Source of the DNA: Anaerolineae bacterium
GTDB lineage: Bacteria; Chloroflexota; Anaerolineae; UBA4142; SHND01
Assembly: GCA_020851635.1 (NCBI GenBank)
Contig: JADZCJ010000015.1
Location: 1-64,000, forward strand
DNA: 64,000 nt
Reading direction: 5' to 3'
Shown one piece after another: positions 50,306-58,688 of the stretch. The notes under the pieces are model-generated. The model saw nothing but the letters and a program-made list of their open reading frames with translations. It made no database searches and was not told the origin of the DNA. The first letter of the stretch is position 1. Each line of letters opens with the position of its first letter. Made by a program: the position numbers and the translations under genes.

Positions 50306-51037
50306 GTGTGGCTGAAAACCGTTTCTGAAAATATCGCGGCAAAAAAAATCTTTGCCATTGCCACCGTCGTCACGGGCGCACACGTTGGCGCCAAGTGGGT
50401 TATTTATCCTGACGGCGCCACCGATGGCGCACCCGCCGATGCGGACTGGAACGCGCAGGTCATCACCGACGCACAGGCGCTGCTCGCGGCGGAACGCTCC
50501 GAAACGCGCACGTATGGCGATGCGGAAATCTTTATCGAGTCCATCCTGCCGCCGCCGCGTCTCATCGTCGTTGGCGGGGTGCATACCGCGATTCCACTCT
50601 CGCAATACGCCAAGATTCTCGGTTTCCATGTCACGATCGTTGATGGACGCGGGCGCTTTGCGACGCGCGAGCGATTTCCGCACGTTGACGAATTGATTGT
50701 CGAATGGCCCGACGACGTGATCCCGCGTTTGCAGATTGACGCCATGACATATGTGGTCATCCTCACGCACGACCCAAAATTCGATCTGCCGGCGCTCAAA
50801 GCGCTATCCGCGACCAAACCGCGTTATATCGGCGCAATGGGTTCGCGCGAGACGCGCCGTCAACACATGGCGGAATTACGCGCTCAGGGTGTCCCCGACG
50901 AATTTCTGAAAACGGTCTACGGACCCGTCGGGCTGGACCTTGGGGGGCGTTCTCCCGAAGAGACCGCGCTCGCAATCATCGCGCAAATTATCGCCGTGCG
51001 GCATGGACACGGCGGCGGCCATCTGCAACTTGACTAA
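50306..51037 (+). CDS. XdhC/CoxI family protein with Rossmann domain
   Basis: A 243-residue protein. An N-terminal half resembles the XdhC domain (AIATVVTGAHVGAKWVIYPDGA). The C-terminal half is the family's Rossmann-like domain: LIVVGGVHTAIPLSQYAKILGFHVTIVDGR, RYIGAMGSRETRRQHM, GLDLGGRSPEETALAIIAQI. Together with the 104-residue gene it forms the maturation pair for a molybdenum enzyme. No catalytic Mo enzyme gene is in the window, but molybdate uptake genes are (23.8-26.6 kb). The GTG at 50306 follows soon after the hairpin element; no ribosome-binding site is clear. Confidence 0.85.
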   Translation: MWLKTVSENIAAKKIFAIATVVTGAHVGAKWVIYPDGATDGAPADADWNAQVITDAQALLAAERSETRTYGDAEIFIESILPPPRLIVVGGVHTAIPLSQYAKILGFHVTIVDGRGRFATRERFPHVDELIVEWPDDVIPRLQIDAMTYVVILTHDPKFDLPALKALSATKPRYIGAMGSRETRRQHMAELRAQGVPDEFLKTVYGPVGLDLGGRSPEETALAIIAQIIAVRHGHGGGHLQLD

Positions 51038-51195
51038 CCGGAACGTCGTATCCGCGCTGCGACATCCCCCCCGCCGATACAGCTCGCAAAACAAGCAGGC
51101 CGACCGTAACGGCGGCGAACCCTATTCGGAAGCCGCTGCGCCGCTCCCGGAGAAACTCGCTCCACAAATCGCGGTTGCGCTCACCGAGGATGACC

Positions 51196-52314
51196 ATGCG
51201 GGTCGGGATTGATTACACCTCCGCCTCGCGCCAGCGCGCCGGCATTGGACGCTATACCCGTTCGCTCGTCCATGCCCTCGCCCGTCTCGACAAGACCAAT
51301 CAATATGCTCTCTATATCCCGCGTGATGCGCGGTATCTTGAGGATACTCGCACATTTCCCGGGAATTTTCGCCTCACCCGCGCCCCCTTGAACGAGCGCT
51401 ATATGGTCGCGCTCTGGCAGCGCGCGCGGTTCCCGCTTCCCGTCGAAGTCTTGACCGGCGGTTTGGATGTGTTCTATTCGCCTGATTTCGTCCTGCCGCC
51501 CACGCGCGCTCGCAAAAAGATCCTCACGGTGCACGACCTCTCGTTCAAACGCGTTCCCGAAACTGCGGTGCCCAACCTCAAATGGTATCTGGAAGGCGCG
51601 GTGCCGCGCGCGGTCTCGCGCGCGGATCTGATTCTCGCCGATTCAAACGCGACCCGGATTGACTTGATCGAGTTGTTTGACGCGCCTCCCGAGCGCGTCC
51701 GAACGCTCTATTCCGGCTGCGACGCGCTGTTTCGCCCGATTACCGACCAGACCGAATTGCGCCGGGTGCGCGCGGCCTATTTGTTGGAAAAACCATTCAT
51801 CCTCCATGTCGGCACCATCGAACCGCGCAAAAATCTCGAACGCCTCATCCAGGCATATTCGCGCCTGCCTCACCGCCGCGAACTCGAGCTCGTAATTGCG
51901 GGAGGACGCGGGTGGATGTATGATGAAATTTATGCCGCGCCGCAAAAGTTCGGCGTGAGCGCGTCCGTGCGGTTTATCGGCTTTGCGCCCGACGCCGATT
52001 TGCCCGCGCTCTATTCGCTCGCGGAACTGGTAGCTTATCCCTCGCTCTATGAGGGTTTTGGCTTGCCCGTGCTCGAAGCAATGGCGTGCGGCGCGGCCAT
52101 CGTCACATCCAACAATTCATCCATCCCCGAAGTCGCAGGTGACGCCGCCATGATGGTTGATGCGCGGGACACCGAAGCGATCACGTGGGCGATGCTCCGT
52201 GTGCTCGACAATCCGCGCTGGCGCGCCACCTTGCAGCACAAGGGGATTCAGCAAGCCAAAAAGTTTTCGTGGACCAAGAGCGCGCAGCAATTACGGGACG
52301 CATTTGAAAATTAA
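51196..52314 (+). CDS. Glycosyltransferase family 4
   Basis: A 372-residue GT-B glycosyltransferase. MRVGIDYTSASRQRAGIGRYTRSLVHAL at the start is the acceptor-side loop. FILHVGTIEPRKNLERLIQAY and the E-x7-E motif in YEGFGLPVLEAMACGAAIV (about residues 287-305) bind the sugar nucleotide. It transfers an activated sugar onto a lipid or polysaccharide acceptor at the cytoplasmic membrane face. The ATG at 51196 has GAGG six bases upstream; 51190 is the alternative. A methyltransferase follows after 22 bases, so this is probably a sugar-modifying operon. Confidence 0.88.
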   Translation: MRVGIDYTSASRQRAGIGRYTRSLVHALARLDKTNQYALYIPRDARYLEDTRTFPGNFRLTRAPLNERYMVALWQRARFPLPVEVLTGGLDVFYSPDFVLPPTRARKKILTVHDLSFKRVPETAVPNLKWYLEGAVPRAVSRADLILADSNATRIDLIELFDAPPERVRTLYSGCDALFRPITDQTELRRVRAAYLLEKPFILHVGTIEPRKNLERLIQAYSRLPHRRELELVIAGGRGWMYDEIYAAPQKFGVSASVRFIGFAPDADLPALYSLAELVAYPSLYEGFGLPVLEAMACGAAIVTSNNSSIPEVAGDAAMMVDARDTEAITWAMLRVLDNPRWRATLQHKGIQQAKKFSWTKSAQQLRDAFEN

Positions 52315-52336
52315 TCTGCATGTCCCGCGCCTCATC

Positions 52337-52888
52337 ATGCGCGGGTTTTACAACTGGCGTTATCTGACGGGCAAGACCCCGTGGGATACCAATATCACGC
52401 CTCCCGAAGTGGTGCAGTTCATCGAACATGAAAAATTACCGCCGGGACGCGCGCTCGACCTCGGCTGCGGCACGGGGACCAATGCGCTCTATCTCGCCAA
52501 ACACGGTTTTGACGTAATTGGGATAGACTATGTGGGACGCGCTATTGAAACAGCAAAACAAAAGGCGCGCCAACAAAACGTTCGCGTCGAATTTCGCGCG
52601 GCGGACGTGTTGTCACTCTCGTTCGACCGATCGTTCGATTTGATTCTGGATATTGGCTGCTTTCATTCGATCGATCGTGCCGGGCGCATGCGTTATGCCG
52701 AAAATATCCGCGCCTGGACACGCCACGGCAGCGCTTTCCTGACCTATGCGTTTTTTCCGTTTCACGCGCTCGGGCGCGCTTGGGGTATCAGCCGCGCCGA
52801 GATGGAGAGCATATTTGGGCGAGATTTTTTCTTGGCAATGTATGCCGATGACGGCAAATCTGCCTGGTATAGGTGGATAAAACAATGA
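52337..52888 (+). CDS. Class I SAM-dependent methyltransferase
   Basis: A 183-residue methyltransferase. RALDLGCGTGTNALYLAKHGFDVIGIDY gives motif I and the Asp of motif II, with SFDLILDIGCFHSI as motif IV. It is related to TehB/thiopurine-type enzymes (PWDTNITPPEVVQFIE at the N-terminus). Its TGA overlaps the ATG of the next gene (ATGA). The start is uncertain; an in-frame TTG at 52304 overlaps the glycosyltransferase end. Confidence 0.8.
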   Translation: MRGFYNWRYLTGKTPWDTNITPPEVVQFIEHEKLPPGRALDLGCGTGTNALYLAKHGFDVIGIDYVGRAIETAKQKARQQNVRVEFRAADVLSLSFDRSFDLILDIGCFHSIDRAGRMRYAENIRAWTRHGSAFLTYAFFPFHALGRAWGISRAEMESIFGRDFFLAMYADDGKSAWYRWIKQ

Positions 52889-53436
52889 AACCCAAGACCA
52901 CACCTCCAACCAAAACACGCAAAAGCAAAGCCGCTTCCGCCAGGACCATGGGCGGAAATCCCGGTCTGCCCGCGAAACGCGTCAGCGATTCGCAACTCCG
53001 GCTCTCTCTGCCCATGAATCCCGACATGGCAAACGCGGTGGGCAATATTCACGGCGGCATTATTATGAAACTGGTGGACGAAGCGGGCGGTTTTGCGGCA
53101 ATGAAACACGCGCGCAACGTCACAGTCACCGTCGCGATGGATTCCATGACGTTTCTCTCACCCATCAAAATCGGCAGTCTGGTCAGTTTTCAGGCATCGG
53201 TCAATTGGGTGGGTCGCACTTCGATTGAAGTGGGGATTCGCGTCGAAGCGGAAAATGTTTTGACGGGCCAGGTCACGCACACCAATTCGGCGTATCTGGT
53301 CTATGTCGCGCTCGACCAATACGGACAGCCGACGCCCGTTCCACCCTTGCTTATCGAGACCGAGCAGGAATTGCGCCGCTGGCACGAGGGCGCGGAACGT
53401 CAGGCGCATCGCTTGAAACGAGCCAAAGCCAAATAG
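52885..53436 (+). CDS. Hotdog-fold acyl-CoA thioesterase
   Basis: A 183-residue thioesterase of the YciA/BFIT type. LRLSLPMNPDMANAVGNIHGGIIMKLVDEAG holds the Asn and His-Gly-Gly motif of the hotdog active site. VTVAMDSMTFLSPIKIGSLV and NSAYLVYVALD continue the fold. It hydrolyses acyl-CoA esters. The N-terminal 30 residues are basic and disordered. ATG at 52885 overlaps the methyltransferase stop, so coupling is likely; why it is in this run is unclear. Confidence 0.88.
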   Translation: MKPKTTPPTKTRKSKAASARTMGGNPGLPAKRVSDSQLRLSLPMNPDMANAVGNIHGGIIMKLVDEAGGFAAMKHARNVTVTVAMDSMTFLSPIKIGSLVSFQASVNWVGRTSIEVGIRVEAENVLTGQVTHTNSAYLVYVALDQYGQPTPVPPLLIETEQELRRWHEGAERQAHRLKRAKAK

Positions 53437-53442
53437 GACCGT

Positions 53443-53479
53443 ACGACAACTTGTTCTGCGCGATGAGGGTAAGCACCGG
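53443..53479. mobile_element. MITE-like element family M1, copy 3 (one end only)
   Basis: On the minus strand it begins CCGGTGCTTACCCTCATCGC and continues to GAACAAGTTG. It matches the left end of the copy at 16028 for about 35 bases, then diverges. The central hairpin and the other end are gone; a decayed relic. Confidence 0.55.
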
Positions 53480-53549
53480 GAAAAATCAGGTTGAGTTTGA
53501 TTCTATCCTACGGTAGAATCGCCAAAAACACATCAGGAGTGAACAATTC

Positions 53550-54719
53550 ATGAAGTTAGCACAACGCATGCATAATCTGGGCACAGAAACAGCTTTCGAA
53601 GTCCTGGTTAAAGCCCGCGCCCTTGAAGCGCAGGGACGCGATATCATCCATCTCGAGGTGGGCGAACCCGATTTTGCCACCCCCGAAAACATCGTTGACG
53701 CAGCCGTCACGTCCGTCAAAAAAGGCGCGACCAAATACACCCCCAGCGCGGGCATACCCGAATTACGCAGCGCCATCGCCGGACGTGTGAGCGAATCGCG
53801 CGGCATCCACGTCAAGCCCGAACAGGTCGTCGTCACCCCCGGCGCAAAACCGATCATGTTTTTTGTCATCCTCGCGTTGATTGATGCGGGTGATGAGGTC
53901 GTCACGCCCAATCCCGCGTTCCCGATTTACGAAAGCATGATTCGTTTCACCGGCGGTGTGCCGCGCTTTTATCGTTTGCGTGAGGATAACAATTTCCGGT
54001 TCGACCCGCAGGAATTTCGTTCGCTTGTCAACGAAAAAACCAAATTGATCATTCTCAACTCGCCGCAAAACCCGACGGGCGGCGTGCTCGAAGAATCCGA
54101 CCTCGCGGTGATCGCCGAACTCGCCACCAAATACGACATTCCCGTGCTCGCCGACGAAATCTATTGGCAGATTATCTATGACCGCAAATTCCACAGCATC
54201 ACCCGGTTTCCGGGCATGCCGGAACGCACCATCATTCTCGACGGATTCAGCAAATCGTATTCGATGACGGGCTGGCGGCTCGGCTTTGGCGTCATGAACG
54301 AAACGCTCGCGACCCACATTACGCGCTTGATGACCAATTCCAACTCTTGCACCTCCGCCCTGACACAATGGGCGGGCGTCGAGGCGCTCACCGGTCCGCA
54401 GGAATCAGTGCAAGAAATGCGCCGCGCGTTCCAGGAACGCCGCGATGTGATGGTCGCAGGCATGAACGCGATCCCCGGTTTTCGCTGTACTAAACCCGAG
54501 GGCGCATTCTATGTCTTTCCAAACATTACCGGCACGGGTTGGGACTCGCGCAAGATGGCGGACTATATTTTGAACGAAGCCGGCGTCGCGTGCATCAGCG
54601 GCACGGCGTTCGGCGAATACGGTGAAGGGTTTATCCGCTTTAGCTATGCCAACTCGCTCGAAAATCTGCAAGATGCGCTCCACCGCGTCCGCGCAGCAGT
54701 AGAAAAGATTCAGGACTGA
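53550..54719 (+). CDS. Pyridoxal-phosphate aminotransferase, class I (aspartate-type)
   Basis: A 389-residue fold-type I aminotransferase. Motifs in order: LEVGEPDFATPENIV, YTPSAGIPELRSAIA, ILNSPQNPTGGVL, PVLADEIYWQIIYD, and the PLP lysine in LDGFSKSYSMTGWRLGF (about residue 235), with RFSYANSLENLQDAL near the end. It interconverts amino and keto acids; the aspartate group is likely but not certain. CAGGAG precedes the ATG. A terminator follows at 54721-54756. Confidence 0.92.
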   Translation: MKLAQRMHNLGTETAFEVLVKARALEAQGRDIIHLEVGEPDFATPENIVDAAVTSVKKGATKYTPSAGIPELRSAIAGRVSESRGIHVKPEQVVVTPGAKPIMFFVILALIDAGDEVVTPNPAFPIYESMIRFTGGVPRFYRLREDNNFRFDPQEFRSLVNEKTKLIILNSPQNPTGGVLEESDLAVIAELATKYDIPVLADEIYWQIIYDRKFHSITRFPGMPERTIILDGFSKSYSMTGWRLGFGVMNETLATHITRLMTNSNSCTSALTQWAGVEALTGPQESVQEMRRAFQERRDVMVAGMNAIPGFRCTKPEGAFYVFPNITGTGWDSRKMADYILNEAGVACISGTAFGEYGEGFIRFSYANSLENLQDALHRVRAAVEKIQD

Positions 54720-54720
54720 A

Positions 54721-54756
54721 CCAAAAAGGGGCAGCCGTCTGGCTGCCCCTTTTTGG
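54721..54756. terminator. Bidirectional Rho-independent terminator
   Basis: A perfect 16-bp stem with the core AAAAAGGGGCAGCC/GGCTGCCCCTTTTT and a 4-base loop, between convergent genes. Confidence 0.95.
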
Positions 54757-54767
54757 TCATTTCCTAC

Positions 54768-55313
54768 TCATGAATACATCTCGGGTTTCAAAACTCCGAT
54801 ATACGGCAGATTGCGATACAGCTCGTCAAAGTCCAACCCGTATCCCACCACAAACTCGTTCGGAATGTCAAACCCCACATAGTCCAATTGAATGTCCTTG
54901 TCACGGCGCGCGGGCTTGTTCAGCAGCGCGCAAATTTTCAAACTCGCCGGATTGCGCGTGTTCAAAATGTCAACCATGTAGTTGAGCGTATGCCCCGTAT
55001 CCACAATGTCTTCGACCACCAGCACATGCCGGTTCTCGATATTGGAGGTCAAGTCCAGAATAATACGCACCACGCCCGACGACTCGACGCGTTTGCCGCC
55101 ATACGACGAAATCGCCATAAAATCCAACTCGTGTGGGATGTTCATTGCGCGCGACAAATCGCTCAAAAACATCACACCACCCTTGAGCACGCACACCAAC
55201 AGGGGTCGTAAATCTCCATAGTCCCTCGAAACTTGCGCGCCCAGCTCGTAAATGCGCGCCTGGAGGCGGTCGCTGGGGATTAGAATTTTGGCGAGGTTGT
55301 CTTCGAGACGCAT
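54768..55313 (-). CDS. hpt: Hypoxanthine phosphoribosyltransferase
   Basis: A 181-residue purine salvage enzyme that makes IMP/GMP from hypoxanthine/guanine and PRPP. The PRPP-binding motif is VLVVEDIVDTGHTLNYMV (about residues 95-112). LLVCVLKGGVMFLSDLSRA and IPNEFVVGYGLDFDELYRNLPYIGVL are family signatures. The start at 55313 has AAGGA nine bases upstream and a promoter at 55345-55373; the open frame continues upstream but without coding character. Confidence 0.93.
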   Translation of the reverse strand: MRLEDNLAKILIPSDRLQARIYELGAQVSRDYGDLRPLLVCVLKGGVMFLSDLSRAMNIPHELDFMAISSYGGKRVESSGVVRIILDLTSNIENRHVLVVEDIVDTGHTLNYMVDILNTRNPASLKICALLNKPARRDKDIQLDYVGFDIPNEFVVGYGLDFDELYRNLPYIGVLKPEMYS

Positions 55314-55344
55314 GATCGAGAATCCTTGACAGATGATTAGGCGG

Positions 55345-55373
55345 ATTCTATCAGGTTGTCGGAGTGAAATCAA
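55345..55373 (-). promoter_or_regulatory. Promoter of hpt
   Basis: Minus strand TTGATT (55373-55368), 17-base spacer, TAGAAT (55350-55345). Confidence 0.75.
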
Positions 55374-55389
55374 ATTATCTGTTATCCTG

Positions 55390-55455
55390 GAGCTACTATG
55401 ACGCGCGTGCATAATCACAACTGGGGTCTCTCCGACAACCTGAAAGCGCCAAATC
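55390..55455. repeat. Dispersed repeat R3, copy 1
   Basis: Shares ACGCGCGT, CTCTCCGACA, CCTG and AGCGC blocks, in order, with 57643-57708; about 70 percent alike by eye. Both contain a CTAYGA-type palindrome. Confidence 0.5.
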
Positions 55456-55483
55456 ATGAAACCGCAAGCAAACAGAAAAAAAT

Positions 55484-55511
55484 TTGACGTTCCACCCATC
55501 GCGGTTATAAT
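55484..55511 (+). promoter_or_regulatory. Promoter of rplY
   Basis: TTGACG (55484-55489), 16-base spacer, TATAAT (55506-55511). Confidence 0.8.
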
Positions 55512-55630
55512 AGCAACTCGCGTCTGGAAGGCGCGTTTTTGTGTACTAGGAATGCGTCGTCTCCCGGACCGTCCAGATTCCGGCTATTATTGGATGCGAC
55601 CCATGCATCTCAGGAAGGAAGTTGTTTGAC

Positions 55631-56293
55631 ATGGCTGAAGAAATCCTATTGTCCGTAAAACCCCGCCAGGTAATTGGCAAGCAAGTGCGCGCCCTGCGTC
55701 GCGAGGGCTGGATTCCGCTCTCGGTCTATGGCGCACACGTCGAGACGCGCAGTATGCAAGCCGAGGAACGCACCTTGCGCAACGTGTTGAACAAGGCGGG
55801 CACCAACCGCCTGATTCGACTCGATACAGGCGACGGCGGGCAGCACGTCGTCATTACCCGTGAAATTCAGCGCGAACCCATCAGCGGCAAATTCTGGCAT
55901 GTTGATTTTATGGAAATCTCGCTGACCGAAAAGATGGACATTGACATCCCTGTCGTCCTCCAGGGTGTCCCGCCGCCGACCAAGAGCGGCGAGGGCTTGC
56001 TCATCCACGGACTCGAACAAGTCACAGTCCGCCTGCTTCCCACCGACCTCATTCCCGAGATTGTGGTAGATGTTTCGGGACTTGTCAGTTTGAATGACAC
56101 GATCAAGGTCTCGGATTTGAAATTGGGCGACAAGATCGAGATTCTCACCAGCCCGGACGAGATGCTTGCCAAGATCATTCCGGTCAAGGAAGAGGTTGTC
56201 GAGACCGAAGCCCCCGCTGCCACTGCCGAAGTCGAAGTGGTCGGCAAAGCCAAAAAAGAAGAACAAGCCGAAGAAGAAGAAGCCAAGAAATAA
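55631..56293 (+). CDS. rplY: 50S ribosomal protein L25/general stress protein Ctc
   Basis: A 220-residue bL25 of the long (Ctc) type. The N-terminal 5S-rRNA-binding domain (VIGKQVRALRREGWIPLSVYGAHVET, VITREIQREPISGKFWHVDF) is followed by the TL5/CTC beta domain (VPVVLQGVPPPTKSGEGLLIHGLEQV-type, VDVSGLVSLNDTIKVSDLKL). An acidic/lysine tail (EEQAEEEEAKK) closes it. It stabilises 5S rRNA in the large subunit. ATG at 55631 with GGAAGG upstream; a TTG at 55622 is rejected. The leader may regulate translation. Confidence 0.92.
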   Translation: MAEEILLSVKPRQVIGKQVRALRREGWIPLSVYGAHVETRSMQAEERTLRNVLNKAGTNRLIRLDTGDGGQHVVITREIQREPISGKFWHVDFMEISLTEKMDIDIPVVLQGVPPPTKSGEGLLIHGLEQVTVRLLPTDLIPEIVVDVSGLVSLNDTIKVSDLKLGDKIEILTSPDEMLAKIIPVKEEVVETEAPAATAEVEVVGKAKKEEQAEEEEAKK

Positions 56294-56480
56294 TTGGGTT
56301 TTGCAATCCTGCGCCGCGTGTCGTTATACCCCCTCGTATGACGACACGCGCGTTTTTGTTTGGGACCTGTTTCAAAATGGCAAAATGCGCTCGAAATATC
56401 GTTTGCTCTCCGACAGCCGTGCACCAATACATCGTTCGCCATTAATTTTGCAATTGATTCTGGCGAACTCTCAATTGTGA

Positions 56481-56486
56481 TATAAT
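56481..56486 (+). promoter_or_regulatory. -10 box of the mreBCD cluster
   Basis: TATAAT (56481-56486) with a weak TTCTGG -35 box 17 bases upstream. The leader of about 40 bases has GCAGAGG before the ATG at 56530. Confidence 0.6.
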
Positions 56487-56529
56487 CGTTTAGAATGATT
56501 GCGTTTTCACCCCGCAGAGGTAGTCTGAA

Positions 56530-57603
56530 ATGACCAGCGCGTTGACCAGTCCTTTCAACGCGCTTTTTGGCGCGTTCTCGCGCGATGTCTCGATTGACCT
56601 CGGCACCGCCAATACGTTGGTGCTGGTCCGCGGGCGCGGGATCACGATCAACGAACCCTCCGTCGTCGCCATCGAACGTCGCAGCAAGCGCGTGTTGGCA
56701 ATCGGCTCCGAAGCCAAACAAATGGTCGGACGGACGCCGGCGGACATTATTGCCATCCGTCCTCTGCGCGATGGAGTCATTTCCGATTTCGATGTCACCG
56801 AAGCCATGCTCACGCACTTTATTCGGCGCGTGCATGACGAAACCCTTTTGCCCGTCCCGCATCGTCCCCGCGTCGTTATTGGCATTCCTTCGGGCGTAAC
56901 CGAAGTCGAGAAACGCGCGGTCAAAGACGCAGCCATCAGCGCGGGCGCGCGCGAAGTCCATCTGATCGAAGAACCGATGGCAGCCGCCATCGGCGCGGGC
57001 TTGCCCGTGACCGAAGCGGTCGGCTCGATGATCGTAGACATTGGCGGCGGCACAACCGAAATGGCGGTCCTGTCGCTCGGCGGCATCGTCGTCAGTCGCT
57101 CGATCCGTGTGGCGGGCGACGAGATGGATGAAGAAATCATTCGCTATGCGCGCGAGAAATACAATCTCTTGATTGGCGAACGCATGGCGGAGCAGGCAAA
57201 AATCGAAATCGGTTCCGCCTATCCGCTGCAGCAGGAACGCACGATGGTCATTCGCGGGCGCAACCTGATTACCGGTCTGCCCGAATCTATTGAAATCTCA
57301 TCGGTCGAAGTGCGCGAAGCATTGGTCAATCCTGTCAATCAAATTGTAGATGCGCTCAAGACCACGATTGACGAGACCCCGCCCGAACTGGTTGCCGATT
57401 TGATGGTGCGCGGCATTGTGCTGGCGGGTGGCGGCGCGATCCTCGGCGGACTGGCGGAACGACTCTCGCGTGAGACTAAAATGCGTGTCTATGTTGCCGA
57501 CGATCCGTTGACTTGTGTCGTGCGCGGCGCAGGGCAATTTCTCGAAATGCTCGACATTCTGCCGCGCGGCTTTGCAGGCGCCAATGGGCGCGGCAGACGC
57601 TAG
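56530..57603 (+). CDS. mreB: Rod shape-determining protein MreB
   Basis: A 357-residue actin-like filament protein that positions elongation machinery. Phosphate-1 loop VSIDLGTANTLVLVRGRGI, phosphate-2 SMIVDIGGGTTEMAVLSLGG, the adenosine motif VLAGGGAILGGLAERL and the connect-1 AVKDAAISAGAREVHLIEEPMAAAIGAGL are all present. First gene of mreB-mreC-mreD; cells are probably rod-like or filamentous. Slightly longer at both ends than E. coli MreB. Confidence 0.95.
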   Translation: MTSALTSPFNALFGAFSRDVSIDLGTANTLVLVRGRGITINEPSVVAIERRSKRVLAIGSEAKQMVGRTPADIIAIRPLRDGVISDFDVTEAMLTHFIRRVHDETLLPVPHRPRVVIGIPSGVTEVEKRAVKDAAISAGAREVHLIEEPMAAAIGAGLPVTEAVGSMIVDIGGGTTEMAVLSLGGIVVSRSIRVAGDEMDEEIIRYAREKYNLLIGERMAEQAKIEIGSAYPLQQERTMVIRGRNLITGLPESIEISSVEVREALVNPVNQIVDALKTTIDETPPELVADLMVRGIVLAGGGAILGGLAERLSRETKMRVYVADDPLTCVVRGAGQFLEMLDILPRGFAGANGRGRR

Positions 57604-57642
57604 CAGAGTCTCAGAGTGGAATCGAACTATAGTTATTTTTGA

Positions 57643-57708
57643 GATGCTACGACGCGCGTTCGTAGTTGCAAACGAGCTCTCTCCGACACCCTGCGAGCGC
57701 TCCCAAAT
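57643..57708. repeat. Dispersed repeat R3, copy 2
   Basis: Lies between mreB and mreC. The CTACGA/TCGTAG arms flank ACGCGCG, and CTCTCTCCGACACCCTGCGA follows. Relates to 55390-55455. Confidence 0.5.
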
Positions 57709-57723
57709 TTGTATTTCCCCTTC

Positions 57724-58656
57724 ATGCTCGACCTCCTTCGTTCGCGTTCCGGTTTTATCGTCATCCTAATCGCCATCGTCTTTGTCGGTATCGCCTTGCG
57801 CGCCACCGGCAACATGGGTATTGTTCAGGATGCCACCTTTGGCGTCTTTTCGCCCGTCCAGACCTTTTTGCTCGATATAACCAACGGCGTGACCAATCTC
57901 TTTGGCGGCTTTCAAGAGGTCAACGAACTCCGCGCGCAGGTCAAACAACTCCAGGAGCAACTGAATACAGCGGTGATTGACACGGTGCGCGTCCGCGAGC
58001 TGGAAATTGAAAATTCAAAACTGCGGGAGCAGTTGGAATACAAGCAAAACAATCCCGATTATCTGTTGAGCGGCGCGACCATTCTCCAAGAGAATAAAGA
58101 CCGCGCGCGTGTGCTCAGTCAGGACCCATCCACGCTTATCAACTATATTATTATTGATCAGGGGCGCGAGGACGGCGTCGAAATCGGCATGCCGATTGTC
58201 ACGTCAGCCGGGCTGGTCGGACGCGTCACCGAGGTTGGCGCAAACTGGTCACGCGTGCTCTTGATCAATGACACCACTTCGTCCGTGAATGCGGTCGTCC
58301 AGTCCACCCGCGCCACAGGCATTGTCCAGGGACAGGCGCAAGGCAGTGATTTGCTGATCATGCGCTTTTTGCCATTGGGCGATTCGGTCAAGGAAAACGA
58401 CCTGATTCTCACCTCGGGTATCGGGGGCGCGTTTCCCAAGCGCCTCGTCATTGGACAAGTCATTCAAGTGCGTCAGCGAGACACCGACCTTTTTACCGAA
58501 GCGATCATCCGCCCCAGCGTTGATTTGGCGCGTTTGGAATTTGTCCTTGTTATGAAAGAGTTTACGCCGCTGGACATTACAACCGAGCCGACGCCGACAC
58601 CAACACCCACCGTGTCGCCCACTCCCATTTTGCCCACGGCGACCGCCGCACCCTGA
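57724..58656 (+). CDS. mreC: Cell shape protein MreC
   Basis: A 310-residue protein. An N-terminal span (about 10-30, FIVILIAIVFVGIALRA) is followed by a coiled coil (65-105, VNELRAQVKQLQEQLNTAV) and the periplasmic/external double beta-barrel (PSTLINYIIIDQGREDGVEIGMPIV through GIGGAFPKRLVIGQVIQV). A Pro/Thr-rich tail closes it (about 285-310), which E. coli MreC lacks. It links MreB to the peptidoglycan synthases. ATG at 57724; a TTG at 57709 is the alternative. Confidence 0.93.
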   Translation: MLDLLRSRSGFIVILIAIVFVGIALRATGNMGIVQDATFGVFSPVQTFLLDITNGVTNLFGGFQEVNELRAQVKQLQEQLNTAVIDTVRVRELEIENSKLREQLEYKQNNPDYLLSGATILQENKDRARVLSQDPSTLINYIIIDQGREDGVEIGMPIVTSAGLVGRVTEVGANWSRVLLINDTTSSVNAVVQSTRATGIVQGQAQGSDLLIMRFLPLGDSVKENDLILTSGIGGAFPKRLVIGQVIQVRQRDTDLFTEAIIRPSVDLARLEFVLVMKEFTPLDITTEPTPTPTPTVSPTPILPTATAAP

Positions 58657-58688
58657 GTTCAAATTACGGATTTCCATTCCAGATTATA

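Larger units (their letters stand above)
55314..55630. other. Divergent intergenic region between hpt and rplY
   Basis: A 317-base stretch with a minus-strand promoter for hpt (55345-55373), repeat R3 (55390-55455), and a plus-strand promoter for rplY (55484-55511). The rplY leader of about 113 bases includes a GATGC/GCATC hairpin just before the ribosome-binding site. Confidence 0.6.

Noticed and set aside
50940-51212. A 90-codon plus-strand open frame at the end of the XdhC gene
   Set aside because: Overlaps both XdhC and the glycosyltransferase start; no motif.
55867-56961. A 364-codon open frame on the minus strand
   Set aside because: Overlaps rplY and mreB, which are unmistakable on the plus strand.
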